Source of the DNA: Sedimentibacter sp.
GTDB taxonomy: Bacteria; Bacillota; Clostridia; Tissierellales; Sedimentibacteraceae
Assembly (NCBI GenBank): GCA_018436705.1
Contig: JAHDLA010000016.1
Span: forward strand, 124,001 to 188,000
Direction: 5' to 3'
Length of the DNA: 64,000 bases
Shown here: piece by piece, positions 52,197 to 61,079 of the stretch
Position numbering within the stretch: position 1 is the stretch's first letter
Layout: each line of letters starts with the position of its first letter
Notes under the pieces: generated by a model
What the model saw: only the letters and a program-made list of their open reading frames with translations
What the model was told of the DNA's origin: nothing
Databases searched by the model: none
Made by a program: the position numbers and the translations under genes

Positions 52197-53068
52197 TTCT
52201 CCTCCCGGATAAATGATTTTATATCATCTCTCATCCTTATTGCTTCGTTCCTAGCACATAAACTGAAATTTTTGTCTCCGTTTTCTTCTTTTTTGTATGC
52301 CAGCAAAATTCCTCTTGATGAATTAACAACAGCACCATTTCCTTTTATAAGATACGCAGCAATGTCTTCGGCTTTTCCTCCCTGCGCTCCATACCCTGGT
52401 ATCAACAGGAAGGCTGATTTTAACTTTTCTCTCAAAACTGAACTTTCCTCAACATTTGTAGCTCCTACAACTGCTCCTATTGAGCTGAATCCGTGCTTGC
52501 CCAAATTTTTCGCAGCCAGTTCCTCAACTTTTTCTGCAACAGTTTCATATAAAGGAGTATTCTCACCATTTGATATATATTGAAAATCTTTAGCACCCTT
52601 ATTAGATGTTCTTACCAATACGAAAATTCCCTTGCTTCCTTTCTTAATATATTTAATAAATGGTTCCAAGCTGTCATTTATGCCCATATATGGATTTAAA
52701 GTAACAATATCTGCTTCAAAATCACCTGAAAAATGAGCCTCTGCATACATTTCTGCAGTCTTAGATATATCTCCTCTTTTTATGTCAGCAATGGAAATAT
52801 ACTTTTTTTCCTTTATATACTTCAGCGTTTCCGAATAAGCTTTCATTCCTTCTAATCCCAGAGCTTCATAGTACGCTATCTGAACCTTAAAACAAGCAGC
52901 TACATCGCCGGTAGAATCAATTATTTCTTTATTAAAGCTTAAAACAGCCTCGCCCTTCGACTTAAATTTTTCAGCAAAATTTCTAGGCAAATAACTGTAA
53001 TCCGTATCCAGCCCCACACAAACATGACCTTTTTCCGAAACCTGTTCAAATAATTTATCCGCTAACAT
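52193..53068 (-). CDS. pyrF: Orotidine 5'-phosphate decarboxylase (long form)
   Basis: This 291-residue protein is the longer OMP decarboxylase type. It begins HVCVGLDTDYSYLPRN, contains the catalytic SIADIKRGDISKTAEMY (Asp-x-Lys-x-x-Asp) and ends with LLIPGYGAQGG and VNSSRGILLAY. It converts OMP to UMP. Coupled to pyrK by a 4-base overlap and 17 bases after pyrI. Confidence 0.95.
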   Translation of the reverse strand: MLADKLFEQVSEKGHVCVGLDTDYSYLPRNFAEKFKSKGEAVLSFNKEIIDSTGDVAACFKVQIAYYEALGLEGMKAYSETLKYIKEKKYISIADIKRGDISKTAEMYAEAHFSGDFEADIVTLNPYMGINDSLEPFIKYIKKGSKGIFVLVRTSNKGAKDFQYISNGENTPLYETVAEKVEELAAKNLGKHGFSSIGAVVGATNVEESSVLREKLKSAFLLIPGYGAQGGKAEDIAAYLIKGNGAVVNSSRGILLAYKKEENGDKNFSLCARNEAIRMRDDIKSFIREEK

Positions 53069-53085
53069 CTATTCCTCCATATCAA

Positions 53086-53511
53086 TTAATTCTGTTCATA
53101 TGCTGTATCACAGTAAACGCATCGATATACTATTTTTGATTTATCGGTAAGCTTGAATTTATGAACAATTCCCTGTTCTACTGATGTAATACATCTGGGA
53201 TTCTTGCATTTTGCAATATTATCTATTTCTTCAGGAAGCTCTAAATTTATTTTATTTATAATTTCTCCATGATCAATTACATTTATAGTAATATTAGGAT
53301 CAATAAACCCAAGGACTTTAAGATCCATATTAATATTATTTTCAATTTTTATTATATCTTTTTTTATCATTTTATTACTTTTAGCATTTTTAATTATAGC
53401 AACACTGCAATCCATCTTATCGAGATTTAAATATTTATAAATTTCCATTGCCTTGCCTGCTTGAATGTGGTCAAGTACCAGGCCCTTTTCAACACTGTCT
53501 ATTTTTAACAT
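53086..53511 (-). CDS. pyrI: Aspartate carbamoyltransferase regulatory subunit
   Basis: This 141-residue protein has the N-terminal nucleotide-binding allosteric domain (VEKGLVLDHIQAGKAMEIYK) and a C-terminal zinc domain with four cysteines (CKNPRCITS ... YRCVYCDTAY). It binds the catalytic PyrB trimers and allows CTP/ATP control of the first pathway step. Its start and the pyrB stop share one base. Confidence 0.96.
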   Translation of the reverse strand: MLKIDSVEKGLVLDHIQAGKAMEIYKYLNLDKMDCSVAIIKNAKSNKMIKKDIIKIENNINMDLKVLGFIDPNITINVIDHGEIINKINLELPEEIDNIAKCKNPRCITSVEQGIVHKFKLTDKSKIVYRCVYCDTAYEQN

Positions 53512-54437
53512 TATTTCTCCACCCCCAATAATTTCATTATAAGTGCCATTCTTACAAACATACCAAACTTCATTTGCTTAAAATATACCGCTCTTGGATC
53601 TTTATCCACTTCTACAGATATTTCGTTTACTCTTGGAAGAGGATGAAGAATTATCATGTCGCTTTTAGCTTTCTCCAGCTTCTCCGCATTTAATATATAG
53701 CTGTCCTTTAATCTCACATAATCAGCTTCATTAAAAAATCTTTCCTTTTGCACCCTTGTCATATAAAGCACGTCTAAGTCTTCCAGAACATTTTCAATTC
53801 TTTCAACTTCTTCAAACTCAATATTGTTTTTAATTAAGATTTCTTCTCTTATATAATCGGGAATTTTAAGCTCTTCAGGTGAAATTAATATAAATTTGAT
53901 ATTTTTGAATCTTGATAATGCTTTTATAAGTGAGTGGACTGTTCTTCCAAATTTCAAGTCTCCGCAAAGACCGATGGTAAAATTATTTAGTCTTCCTTTT
54001 AAAGATCTGATGGTTAATAGGTCTGTTAATGTTTGGGTAGGATGCTGATGGCCTCCGTCACCTGCGTTTATAACAGGCATGTCTGTACTCATTGCCGCAA
54101 CTTTGGGCGCTCCTTCCTTAGGATGTCTCATTGCTGCAATATCGGCATAACAAGCCACTGTCCTTATAGTATCCGCAACACTTTCTCCCTTTGCAGCTGA
54201 ACTTGATTCGGCCGATGAAAATCCCAAAACCCTGCCTCCAAGCCTGATCATTGCCGCTTCAAAACTTAACCTTGTTCTTGTACTTGGTTCATAAAACATT
54301 GTTGCAAGCACCTTCCCCTTGCAAACATCAGAAAACTCAACCGGGTTTGATGCTATTGAATCCGCTAAATTTAATATTTCATCTAATTCTTCCAACGATA
54401 AATCTAATGGTTCTATCAAGCTTCTTCCTTTTAACAT
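53511..54437 (-). CDS. pyrB: Aspartate carbamoyltransferase catalytic subunit
   Basis: This 308-residue enzyme shows the carbamoyl-phosphate loop [16 protein letters not shown], the [12 protein letters not shown] motif and [12 protein letters not shown] for aspartate binding. It makes carbamoyl-aspartate. It is the first gene of the operon, preceded by AAGGAGG and two PyrR-type RNA sites. Confidence 0.97.
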   Translation of the reverse strand: MLKGRSLIEPLDLSLEELDEILNLADSIASNPVEFSDVCKGKVLATMFYEPSTRTRLSFEAAMIRLGGRVLGFSSAESSSAAKGESVADTIRTVACYADIAAMRHPKEGAPKVAAMSTDMPVINAGDGGHQHPTQTLTDLLTIRSLKGRLNNFTIGLCGDLKFGRTVHSLIKALSRFKNIKFILISPEELKIPDYIREEILIKNNIEFEEVERIENVLEDLDVLYMTRVQKERFFNEADYVRLKDSYILNAEKLEKAKSDMIILHPLPRVNEISVEVDKDPRAVYFKQMKFGMFVRMALIMKLLGVEK

Positions 54438-54441
54438 ATAT

Positions 54442-54470
54442 CCTCCTTTTTAGCCTCTCTGGACTACTTT
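54442..54470 (-). promoter_or_regulatory. Second PyrR-binding motif over the pyrB ribosome site
   Basis: The - strand reads AAAGTAGTCCAGAGAGGCT followed by the AAGGAGG ribosome site. It matches the PyrR-loop consensus (AGUCC-N-GAGAGGCU) and would place PyrR on the translation start of pyrB. Confidence 0.75.
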
Positions 54471-54535
54471 AAAGTATTACCATATCATTAATTCTAATTC
54501 ACAGTATCTAATTTAATCATAAATCACATTGAATT

Positions 54536-54623
54536 AAAAAAAGTCTTCCGCACTCAGCAAGGAAGACTTTAAAATCTTACATAATTGTTTGTCCTTCCCA
54601 GCCTCTCTGTGCCGGATTAAAGG
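54536..54623 (-). promoter_or_regulatory. PyrR-type transcription attenuator of the pyr operon
   Basis: On the - strand, a PyrR loop (54593-54623: CCTTTAATCC, then CAGAGAGGCTGGGAAGG) is followed by a 10-bp terminator AAAGTCTTCC/GGAAGACTTT (54561-54570 with 54540-54549) and six or more T. With UMP/UTP high, PyrR would hold the first stem and allow the terminator to form. No pyrR gene lies in the window. Confidence 0.85.
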
Positions 54624-54642
54624 TTATTTACTTTTTAATCAT

Positions 54643-54669
54643 ATTATACTATTTCCCTGAGCATGTCAA
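54643..54669 (-). promoter_or_regulatory. Promoter of the pyr operon
   Basis: On the - strand, TTGACA (54664-54669) and TATAAT (54643-54648) are 15 bases apart, slightly short. The start would lie near 54636, just before the PyrR loop. It sits 9 bases after the DUF951 stop. Confidence 0.55.
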
Positions 54670-54677
54670 TAGAATAT

Positions 54678-54899
54678 TTAGTTGTTTGCATCATTATCAT
54701 CTTGTTCCGACAGTGCATGGCTAACTATTTTAGTTATTCTTCTTTCAACCTCACGCCTTGGCAACCAGATTTGTCTTTCGCAAGTGGTGCATTTTATTCT
54801 GAAATCAGCTCCAACTCTGAGTATTTCCCAATCATATCCGCCACATGGATGCTTCTTTTTTAGTTTTACAATGTCACCTACATTTAATTGCATTGGCAT
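54678..54899 (-). CDS. DUF951 family small protein
   Basis: This 73-residue protein matches DUF951 (Bacillus YyzM-like): LNVGDIVKLKKKHPCGG and WEILRVGADFRIKCTTC with three cysteines, then LPRREVERRI. A small RNA- or metal-binding fold is suggested by the Cys-x2-Cys pair and basic residues, but the function is unknown. It starts 11 bases after yedF and is followed by the pyr promoter. Confidence 0.9.
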   Translation of the reverse strand: MPMQLNVGDIVKLKKKHPCGGYDWEILRVGADFRIKCTTCERQIWLPRREVERRITKIVSHALSEQDDNDANN

Positions 54900-54910
54900 A
54901 ACTTAACTCC

Positions 54911-55519
54911 TTATACCATTACGGCATTATCTGATTCAGTAATCAATTCAACAATATCATACATATTTGATATGCTACCGACCTCTAATTTGTCCTTAAT
55001 TTCAAAGAAATCTAAACATGTTCCACATGAAACAATTTTTACTCCTGCCTGTTCAATCTTTCTTAAATCATCCAATGATTCCGACCCAGACACCGTAAGC
55101 TTAACTCCTGAGTTTAAAAATATAATAAATTCAGGATATGGTTTTGTTTCTGATATTGTATAAAGAAAACTTTTCATTAATATTTTTCCCAATTCATCTG
55201 ATCCTTTACCCAATTTATCACTGCCAACGACAAATCCTTTTTTGTCACCAGCCATGTTAACCTGCTTTGAACCTGCTGAGTTCGTAGCAGGGCCCTCTGG
55301 CAAACCGGAACTGCCCTTTGCAAATTGTATGTAAATACCATCATCTTTTTTCTCAACCGAGCTGTTGAATTGAAGTTTGCTTCCAAGCTTCAATATATTC
55401 TCTCTAGCTGTTTCATTATCAACAATTACTGTTAATTCAACTTCTCCTGCATCTGCCTCTTTTTTTGTCATTAATACAGGCTGTGGGCATGCTTTTCCTC
55501 TTGCATCTACTATTTTCAT
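54911..55519 (-). CDS. yedF: Selenium-metabolism protein YedF (TusA-like + DsrE-like)
   Basis: This 202-residue protein has an N-terminal TusA domain (VDARGKACPQPVLMTKKE, Cys11 in the CPQP motif) and, after a linker, a C-terminal DsrE-like domain (FLYTISETKPYPEF; VSCGTCLDFFEI; ISNMYDIVELI). This pair defines YedF proteins, which co-occur with selenium use and may carry reactive selenium. The genome probably makes selenoproteins, as inferred from this and the nearby class V aminotransferase. It lies 9 bases after the CvpA gene. Confidence 0.92.
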   Translation of the reverse strand: MKIVDARGKACPQPVLMTKKEADAGEVELTVIVDNETARENILKLGSKLQFNSSVEKKDDGIYIQFAKGSSGLPEGPATNSAGSKQVNMAGDKKGFVVGSDKLGKGSDELGKILMKSFLYTISETKPYPEFIIFLNSGVKLTVSGSESLDDLRKIEQAGVKIVSCGTCLDFFEIKDKLEVGSISNMYDIVELITESDNAVMV

Positions 55520-55528
55520 CTTTACCTC

Positions 55529-56194
55529 CTAGTTATTATAAAATCCTTTATATGATAAATAATTTAATATTATATTATTATCGTAAAATATTTTGCTTGA
55601 TTCAGAATTCAGAATACTTTTTGACAAGGCACTTTCCTGCATAAAACCAATCAATGGAGAACTCAGAGCAAAAACTATATATAATATTATAGCACTTTTT
55701 AAAAGTCCTGTTCCAGCTCCGAAAAACCGGTTTGCCATATTTAAAATAGGAAGTTTAAATAAAACATCAATTATGTTTGAAAGAAGTACCAATATTACAT
55801 ATATTATCAGAAATGTTACTACAAAGCTTATGGATCTTATCAATATAATGCTTATATTATCTACATAAACAGCAAATGTATCAGTACCGGCTGCATTTCC
55901 TGAACTAATAATATTACTGATTACATTTTTAAGTTCCAAAGGTATGTTTGAATTTCCTTGAAATGACTCCATAAGTCTTTCTGACATTTTGCTTTCTAAA
56001 AAATTATGAACCTTTACAAAAAGCTTTGTGTTATTTAGCAGAAATTCCTCAACTATATAATAGAACTGCTTGCTTAAGAAAAATGATATTATTACCCCTA
56101 AAGTATCAAACAGTGTCTTTATAAAACCTCTTCTATAACCTTGAAAGCATGCAAAACCCACGAAAATAATTATCAATATATCAATGTAATTCAT
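55529..56194 (-). CDS. CvpA family membrane protein
   Basis: This 221-residue protein has four membrane helices in the CvpA pattern: an N-terminal YIDILIIIFVGFACFQGYRRGFI-like segment, LGVIISFFLSKQFYYI, a long middle loop and a C-terminal pair. CvpA proteins influence envelope stress and, in E. coli, colicin V export; the biochemical role is unknown. It is placed between the DUF5711 gene and yedF on one strand. Confidence 0.85.
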   Translation of the reverse strand: MNYIDILIIIFVGFACFQGYRRGFIKTLFDTLGVIISFFLSKQFYYIVEEFLLNNTKLFVKVHNFLESKMSERLMESFQGNSNIPLELKNVISNIISSGNAAGTDTFAVYVDNISIILIRSISFVVTFLIIYVILVLLSNIIDVLFKLPILNMANRFFGAGTGLLKSAIILYIVFALSSPLIGFMQESALSKSILNSESSKIFYDNNIILNYLSYKGFYNN

Positions 56195-56224
56195 TTTAAC
56201 CTCCTTTTATCATTGGTACATAGT

Positions 56225-57295
56225 TTATTTTAATTGTCCGGTAACAAGCTTATTTTTAGATAAGATACGAATATTTTTGTCTTCAGTAATGAAATCAAAA
56301 ATGTCACTTTGCGAGTCCTCATATACTTTGTCTATCTTTGTTCCATGCGCCAAGTAAATATTTTTATCATTGTACACAAACAGCATATCTTTATATGCTT
56401 TTATTTTTTTTACCTCTGCCGGTGTCTTATATATAGATGATATTTTCCCTTCAAAATTATACGATATTAATTCGGTACTACCATCCTTTTCATACAGTAT
56501 GTATATTCTTTTATTTTCCTTGCTTACAGCACAGTCAGTTATTTTATTATATATACTGTTTTTCCACATCAATTTTCCGTTAGTATTAAAATAATAAACA
56601 TTTTTTGTGCCTATTGCAATAACATTGTTATTAACAATTTTAGTCTTTATCAAAATTTCGCCATCTATGTCAGCGCTCCAAAGTTCAACATCATCCAGCA
56701 AATTAAAATATATAGAATTACTTATCACTCCATCGTTAAATTTCAAGGTTATAATTGAATACGCCTCAGACTTATCACTTATGGATACACCGGTTATATT
56801 ATCTTCAAAGTTTTTATTATCTACTTCCAGCACATTGTTTTCATTCATAATATAAAGGGAATTTTGCCCTGAGCCATTTTTTGTAATCATAAATATTTTA
56901 TGATTTTCACGTGAAACATTTACAATATCTCCGTCAATTTCAGGTATTACATACTTTTGATTGTTCTTGTCAAGAATCTCTATTGTATTCTTAACATTTA
57001 TAAAAATCCCATTTTCAATAACAAAAACTTGCTTTAAAAATTCTGAATCTTCATTTGACCATACTAAATTTCCGCTATAATCATAGTAAAATATTTTTTG
57101 ATTATTATATGTTATAATACCATTATTAAAAAATTTATTGTCACCAAGAGTTTCTATATTGACGTTCTCTATATCTTTTACACGATACACCTTTTTTTCA
57201 TCTAATAAATATAATATTTTTTTCCCATATATAAAAAATATTATTACGAAAAGAAGTATAAAAAGAAATATTATTGATGAAATCAGTTTCTTCAT
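56225..57295 (-). CDS. DUF5711-like membrane-anchored beta-propeller protein
   Basis: This 356-residue protein has a single N-terminal membrane helix (ISSIIFLFILLFVIIFFIYG) and an outer domain made of repeated four-strand units typical of WD/PQQ-like propellers (for example NGIITYNNQKIFYYDYSGNL and NNVIAIGTKNVYYFNTNGKL). It resembles DUF5711, which is often found beside cvpA in clostridia. The role is unknown; a scaffold or sensor at the cell surface is my inference. Confidence 0.7.
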   Translation of the reverse strand: MKKLISSIIFLFILLFVIIFFIYGKKILYLLDEKKVYRVKDIENVNIETLGDNKFFNNGIITYNNQKIFYYDYSGNLVWSNEDSEFLKQVFVIENGIFINVKNTIEILDKNNQKYVIPEIDGDIVNVSRENHKIFMITKNGSGQNSLYIMNENNVLEVDNKNFEDNITGVSISDKSEAYSIITLKFNDGVISNSIYFNLLDDVELWSADIDGEILIKTKIVNNNVIAIGTKNVYYFNTNGKLMWKNSIYNKITDCAVSKENKRIYILYEKDGSTELISYNFEGKISSIYKTPAEVKKIKAYKDMLFVYNDKNIYLAHGTKIDKVYEDSQSDIFDFITEDKNIRILSKNKLVTGQLK

Positions 57296-57372
57296 ATTTT
57301 TATCCCAAATATTAATTTACCATATTATATCAAATTTATTATCACATTGCATTAAAAATTAATTAAATAAAT

Positions 57373-57409
57373 AAAAACAAGAAAATCAAAATAAAATTTT
57401 CTTGTTTTT
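57373..57409 (-). terminator. Terminator of the class V aminotransferase gene
   Basis: A perfect 14-bp stem (57373-57386 with 57396-57409) with a 9-base loop is flanked by T-rich sequence on both strands. Confidence 0.8.
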
Positions 57410-57441
57410 AATTTTTTTAAAAGATCCATTCTTCTGATAAA

Positions 57442-58584
57442 TTATTGATTAGCAGAAATTTCATTTAAAGCTTTTGCCGCTGCTAAAATTTCAGGCTTTT
57501 TATTAAAAGGCCCTACCCCAAATCTCACAGCGCCAATTTTATCAGTTCCTATAGTCTTATGTGCAAGAGGTGCACAATGAAGTCCCGGCCTTACTGCTAT
57601 GCCGTACTCAGTATCCAATCTATAAGCTACATCTGATGAATCTATCCCTTCAATATTTATAGGAACAACGCCGCATCTGTAGTCAATGTCTTCAGGGCCG
57701 TATATTTTAATTTTAGGGTTCTTTTTTATTTCATTGATGAATAGGTCTATAAGTTTTTTTTCGTGGCTGTAAATCGATTTTGTGCCCTTGTTTAATATAT
57801 ACTTTATTCCTGCATTCAGCCCTGCAATACCCGGAAGATTGTGAGTACCTGATTCAAGTTTATCAGGATAAAAGTCAGGCTGTACCATACTGCTGGATTC
57901 ACTGCCTGTCCCCCCTTCCTTTAACTGTCTGATTACAGAATCGCAGTTAATAAGAAGAACACCTGTTCCCTGAGGTCCAAGTAATCCTTTGTGACCTGGC
58001 ATAGCCAACAAATCTATATTATATTTTTTCATATCAATATCAAGAACTCCTGCGCTCTGAGAACCGTCAACAAGATATAGCAAATTTTTTCTCTTGCACA
58101 TCTGTCCGATTTCTTCTATGGGCATTATTGTTCCGGTTAAATTTGATACATGAGTGGTAGCAACCAATTTTGTATTTTCCTTTACGGCTGCTTCAATATC
58201 CTTTACATTTACCCTACCGTCGCTTGCACACTGGACAATTGTATTTTCCACACCTTGCTTCTCAATCTCCTTAATAGGGCGCAGAACAGAATTATGTTCC
58301 ATAGCTGTAGTTACAACATGATCTCCTGAATTCAATACTCCCTTTATTGCCTGATTCAAAGCATCTGTAGCATTAAAAGTAAAAATAACTCTCATAGGAT
58401 CATCCAAATTAAACAGTTGAGCCAACAGCTCCCGCGTTTCATAAATCACTCTAGCTCCTTCTATGGCCATTGCGTGACTTCCTCTTCCCGGATTTGCTCC
58501 ATATTCCGTCATTGCTGCCATAACGCTCTGGTATACAGTTTTTGGCTTAGGATATGTTGTTGCTGCATTGTCAAAATAAATCAT
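57442..58584 (-). CDS. Class V aminotransferase / cysteine desulfurase (selenocysteine-lyase-like)
   Basis: This 380-residue PLP enzyme shows DNAATTYPKPKTVYQ, EHNSVLRPI, the Schiff-base lysine in MPGHKGLLGPQGTG near residue 200 and the catalytic cysteine in RPGLHCAPLAH near 339. The short form with LHCAP is the group often located with yedF and other selenium genes in clostridia. It removes sulfur or selenium from (seleno)cysteine. It is preceded by pyrC on the same strand with a 57-base gap. Confidence 0.9.
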   Translation of the reverse strand: MIYFDNAATTYPKPKTVYQSVMAAMTEYGANPGRGSHAMAIEGARVIYETRELLAQLFNLDDPMRVIFTFNATDALNQAIKGVLNSGDHVVTTAMEHNSVLRPIKEIEKQGVENTIVQCASDGRVNVKDIEAAVKENTKLVATTHVSNLTGTIMPIEEIGQMCKRKNLLYLVDGSQSAGVLDIDMKKYNIDLLAMPGHKGLLGPQGTGVLLINCDSVIRQLKEGGTGSESSSMVQPDFYPDKLESGTHNLPGIAGLNAGIKYILNKGTKSIYSHEKKLIDLFINEIKKNPKIKIYGPEDIDYRCGVVPINIEGIDSSDVAYRLDTEYGIAVRPGLHCAPLAHKTIGTDKIGAVRFGVGPFNKKPEILAAAKALNEISANQ

Positions 58585-58641
58585 ACTATCACCTGCTTAT
58601 ATTTTTATTATATTATATGTTTTAATTTAAGTATTTGATAA

Positions 58642-59910
58642 TCATTTATCCGCATATACTGTTTTACCTGCGCAAACAGTATACTTAACCTTCCCGTAAA
58701 GCTCCCATCCAATAAATGGAGAGTTGCTTGATTTAGAATAAAAGCTATCAACAACCCACTTTTCATTAAAATTAAACACTATTAAATCCGCTGCTAGTCC
58801 TTCTCTAATTCTTCCGGATGTTAAATTATATAGATTAGCAGGATTAATTGTCATTTTTTCCAACAGCTCCATAAGTGTCAGTTTATTATTTCTTACTAAG
58901 TAGGTTATTCCAAGTGCCAGCGAAGTTTCTAACCCAATAATTCCACTTGGTGCACTTGTAAATTCAACATGTTTCTCTTCAAAGCTGTGAGGTGCATGGT
59001 CTGTTGCAATAATATTTATGGTTCCGTCCTTTAACCCTTCAATAAGAGCCAGTTTATCTTCCTCCGTTCTTAAGGGAGGATTCATTTTTGCATTTGTTCC
59101 ATATTTTGGAATATCTTCCTCTGTTAAAACAAAATGATGCGGACAGGCCTCAGCATAAATATCTGCACCTTTTGATTTTGCATATCTTATGATATCAACT
59201 GCTGCACCTGAACTCACATGTTGAATATTAACTTTTGCTTTCGTTCCCAAAGCAAGTGAACAGTCCCTTGCAATCATAACATCTTCTGCAAGATGTGAAG
59301 CACCTTTTATATTAAGAGTCTTTGAGATTTTTCCTTCATTAATTCCGGCATTTTTGACTAAATTTGGATCTTCTTCATGAAAACTTACCGGAACATTCAA
59401 TTTTTTCGCTGCTTCCATAGCTTTCAACGCAATTTCCGAATTCATTAAAGGAAAACCATCATCTGTAAAACCGGCTGCTCCTGCATTTACCAGCATTTCC
59501 ATATCAGTAAGCTTCGCGCCTTTTAAACCCATAGTTATTGCTGCCGTTTGAAGAATATTAATTGGAGACATTTCAGCTTTTCTTAAAACGTATTCAATGG
59601 TATCAATATTGTCGACTGCAGGTTTTGTATTAGCCATACAAACTACAGTTGTAAATCCGCCTTTTGCCGCAGCTTTTGATCCTGTTATGATATCTTCCTT
59701 ATGCGTAAAGCCTGGATCCCTGAAATGTACATGTACGTCTATCAATCCCGGAGAAACTATCATTCCTTCTGCATCAATAATACAATCTATACCTTCCGTA
59801 CTAATATCATTATCTATTTTTTTTATAATTTTATCTTCAATTAATATATCTGCAACTTCATCTCTTTTAGATTCAGGATCTATTATTCTACCGTTCTTTA
59901 TGAGCATCAT
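58642..59910 (-). CDS. pyrC: Dihydroorotase
   Basis: This protein of about 422 residues is a class I dihydroorotase. It has the metal motif DVHVHFRDPGFTHKED near 58-73, GGFTTVVCMANTKP, and the late ATDHAPHSFEEK near 303. It closes carbamoyl-aspartate to dihydroorotate, the step between pyrB and pyrD, and lies about 4 kb upstream of the main pyr operon on the same strand. I start at ATG 59910, after AGGGATGA. Confidence 0.96.
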   Translation of the reverse strand: MMLIKNGRIIDPESKRDEVADILIEDKIIKKIDNDISTEGIDCIIDAEGMIVSPGLIDVHVHFRDPGFTHKEDIITGSKAAAKGGFTTVVCMANTKPAVDNIDTIEYVLRKAEMSPINILQTAAITMGLKGAKLTDMEMLVNAGAAGFTDDGFPLMNSEIALKAMEAAKKLNVPVSFHEEDPNLVKNAGINEGKISKTLNIKGASHLAEDVMIARDCSLALGTKAKVNIQHVSSGAAVDIIRYAKSKGADIYAEACPHHFVLTEEDIPKYGTNAKMNPPLRTEEDKLALIEGLKDGTINIIATDHAPHSFEEKHVEFTSAPSGIIGLETSLALGITYLVRNNKLTLMELLEKMTINPANLYNLTSGRIREGLAADLIVFNFNEKWVVDSFYSKSSNSPFIGWELYGKVKYTVCAGKTVYADK

Positions 59911-59960
59911 ACAATTCATCCCTGTTAATTAATTTACAAATATTATATCATAACAGTTTA

Positions 59961-60015
59961 TTTAGTAAAAGGATTATTGTTGATAATCCTTTTTGGTATG
60001 TGTTAATATATGATT
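59961..60015 (+). repeat. Direct repeat copy 1: hairpin plus promoter-like element
   Basis: A 55-base unit holds a hairpin AAAGGATTAT/ATAATCCTTT with a 5-base loop, then TATGTGTTAATAT. It is nearly identical to the unit at 60254-60308 (about 49 of 55 bases). It lies just after the pyrC 5' end, in a 410-base gap without a convincing gene. Confidence 0.8.
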
Positions 60016-60253
60016 CTATCTTTGACAGTTTAAAAAACAAAAAAAGCGTGAATGCATTGAAAAACATGGGCTTCAGCTCTTTACACTATATTGAAATTAG
60101 TTCACAATGTTATTGGTTATTGGTTATTATAAAAATTTTTCATTTTCATAATCAGTACAAAACTAAATATATCATAAATTATCTGTCAAATTAGTACGTA
60201 TAATTAAATTTCCTGTTAGAATTAGATGAAAAGTTCCGCATTATAACCTCTTG

Positions 60254-60308
60254 TTTAGCAAAAGGATTATTATTGATAATCCTTTTTGAAATGTGTTAAT
60301 ATGTAATT
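60254..60308 (+). repeat. Direct repeat copy 2, promoter region of the phosphatase gene
   Basis: This second copy contains the same hairpin and a possible promoter: TTGATA overlapping the hairpin's right side, about 18 bases, and extended -10 TGTTAATAT. The phosphatase gene starts 22 bases later, so this copy is the better promoter. Confidence 0.8.
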
Positions 60309-60329
60309 ATTAAATTTATGGAGGTTAAA

Positions 60330-60986
60330 ATGTTTAAAGCTGCAATATTTGATTTGGACGGTACATTAATGAATTCGGCTAAAGATTTGGAGAGGTCCTG
60401 TAACTACGCCTTATCTAAATTCAACCTTCCAAAGATCGATTCTCAAAAGTATATGTTAATGTTGGGTTTAGGACGCGTTAAGTCAATTGAAATAATAGTA
60501 AATGAATTTTTTGGATCTGAACAGGATGAAATAGTCAAAAAATTTCTTATATACTTCAATGAATTTTATGATGTTCATATGATGGACAACACAAAACCCT
60601 TTAATGGTGTTATTGAAATGTTGGACAAACTAAATTCTAGTAATATTATAACGGCTGTTTTGTCAAATAAGCCGCATAATTTTACCTTAAAGCTTTGTAA
60701 TCATTTTTTTGGCAATAAAATTCAGCTTGTATCCGGACTAAAAGAAGGTTATAAAGCAAAGCCTGACCCTGCATCTTTGATTGAAATAATTAATGACCTT
60801 GGATTAAAAAAAGAAGAGTGCATTTACATTGGTGACACTGAAGTTGATATAAATACAGCAAAAAATGCAGGCACAAAATCATTGGGGGTTACATGGGGCT
60901 TTAGATCGCGCGAATCTTTAGAACATGAAGAAGCTGATCATATTGCTTCTGATATCTCTGAAATGACTGACATTATTCTATCATAG
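60330..60986 (+). CDS. HAD family hydrolase, phosphoglycolate phosphatase-like
   Basis: This protein of about 218 residues has HAD motif I FDLDGTLMNSAKDL, motif II VLSNKP, a lysine in KAKPDP and motif IV IGDTEVDINTAKNAG. A cap domain at 15-80 fits the Gph/PGMB group. It could act on phosphoglycolate or other small phosphates such as nucleotides. The start is ATG 60330 with GGAGG before it; an ATG at 60318 overlaps the ribosome site. Confidence 0.9.
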   Translation: MFKAAIFDLDGTLMNSAKDLERSCNYALSKFNLPKIDSQKYMLMLGLGRVKSIEIIVNEFFGSEQDEIVKKFLIYFNEFYDVHMMDNTKPFNGVIEMLDKLNSSNIITAVLSNKPHNFTLKLCNHFFGNKIQLVSGLKEGYKAKPDPASLIEIINDLGLKKEECIYIGDTEVDINTAKNAGTKSLGVTWGFRSRESLEHEEADHIASDISEMTDIILS

Positions 60987-61037
60987 CTCCAAGTACCTAA
61001 CAACTCAGCTTAACACAGATATAAGCATAATTAAAAG

Positions 61038-61073
61038 AACGTCTTTCTTTCGGTATTCCGAAAGAAAGACGTT
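61038..61073. terminator. Shared terminator between the phosphatase gene and hydA
   Basis: A perfect 16-bp stem (61038-61053 with 61058-61073) with a 4-base loop lies between two convergent genes, with AT-rich flanks on both sides. Confidence 0.85.
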
Positions 61074-61079
61074 TAACAT

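Noticed and set aside
60000..60194. 64-codon frame between the two 55-base repeats
   Set aside because: There is no ribosome site, its composition is odd, and no motif is seen. It starts inside the promoter-like repeat.
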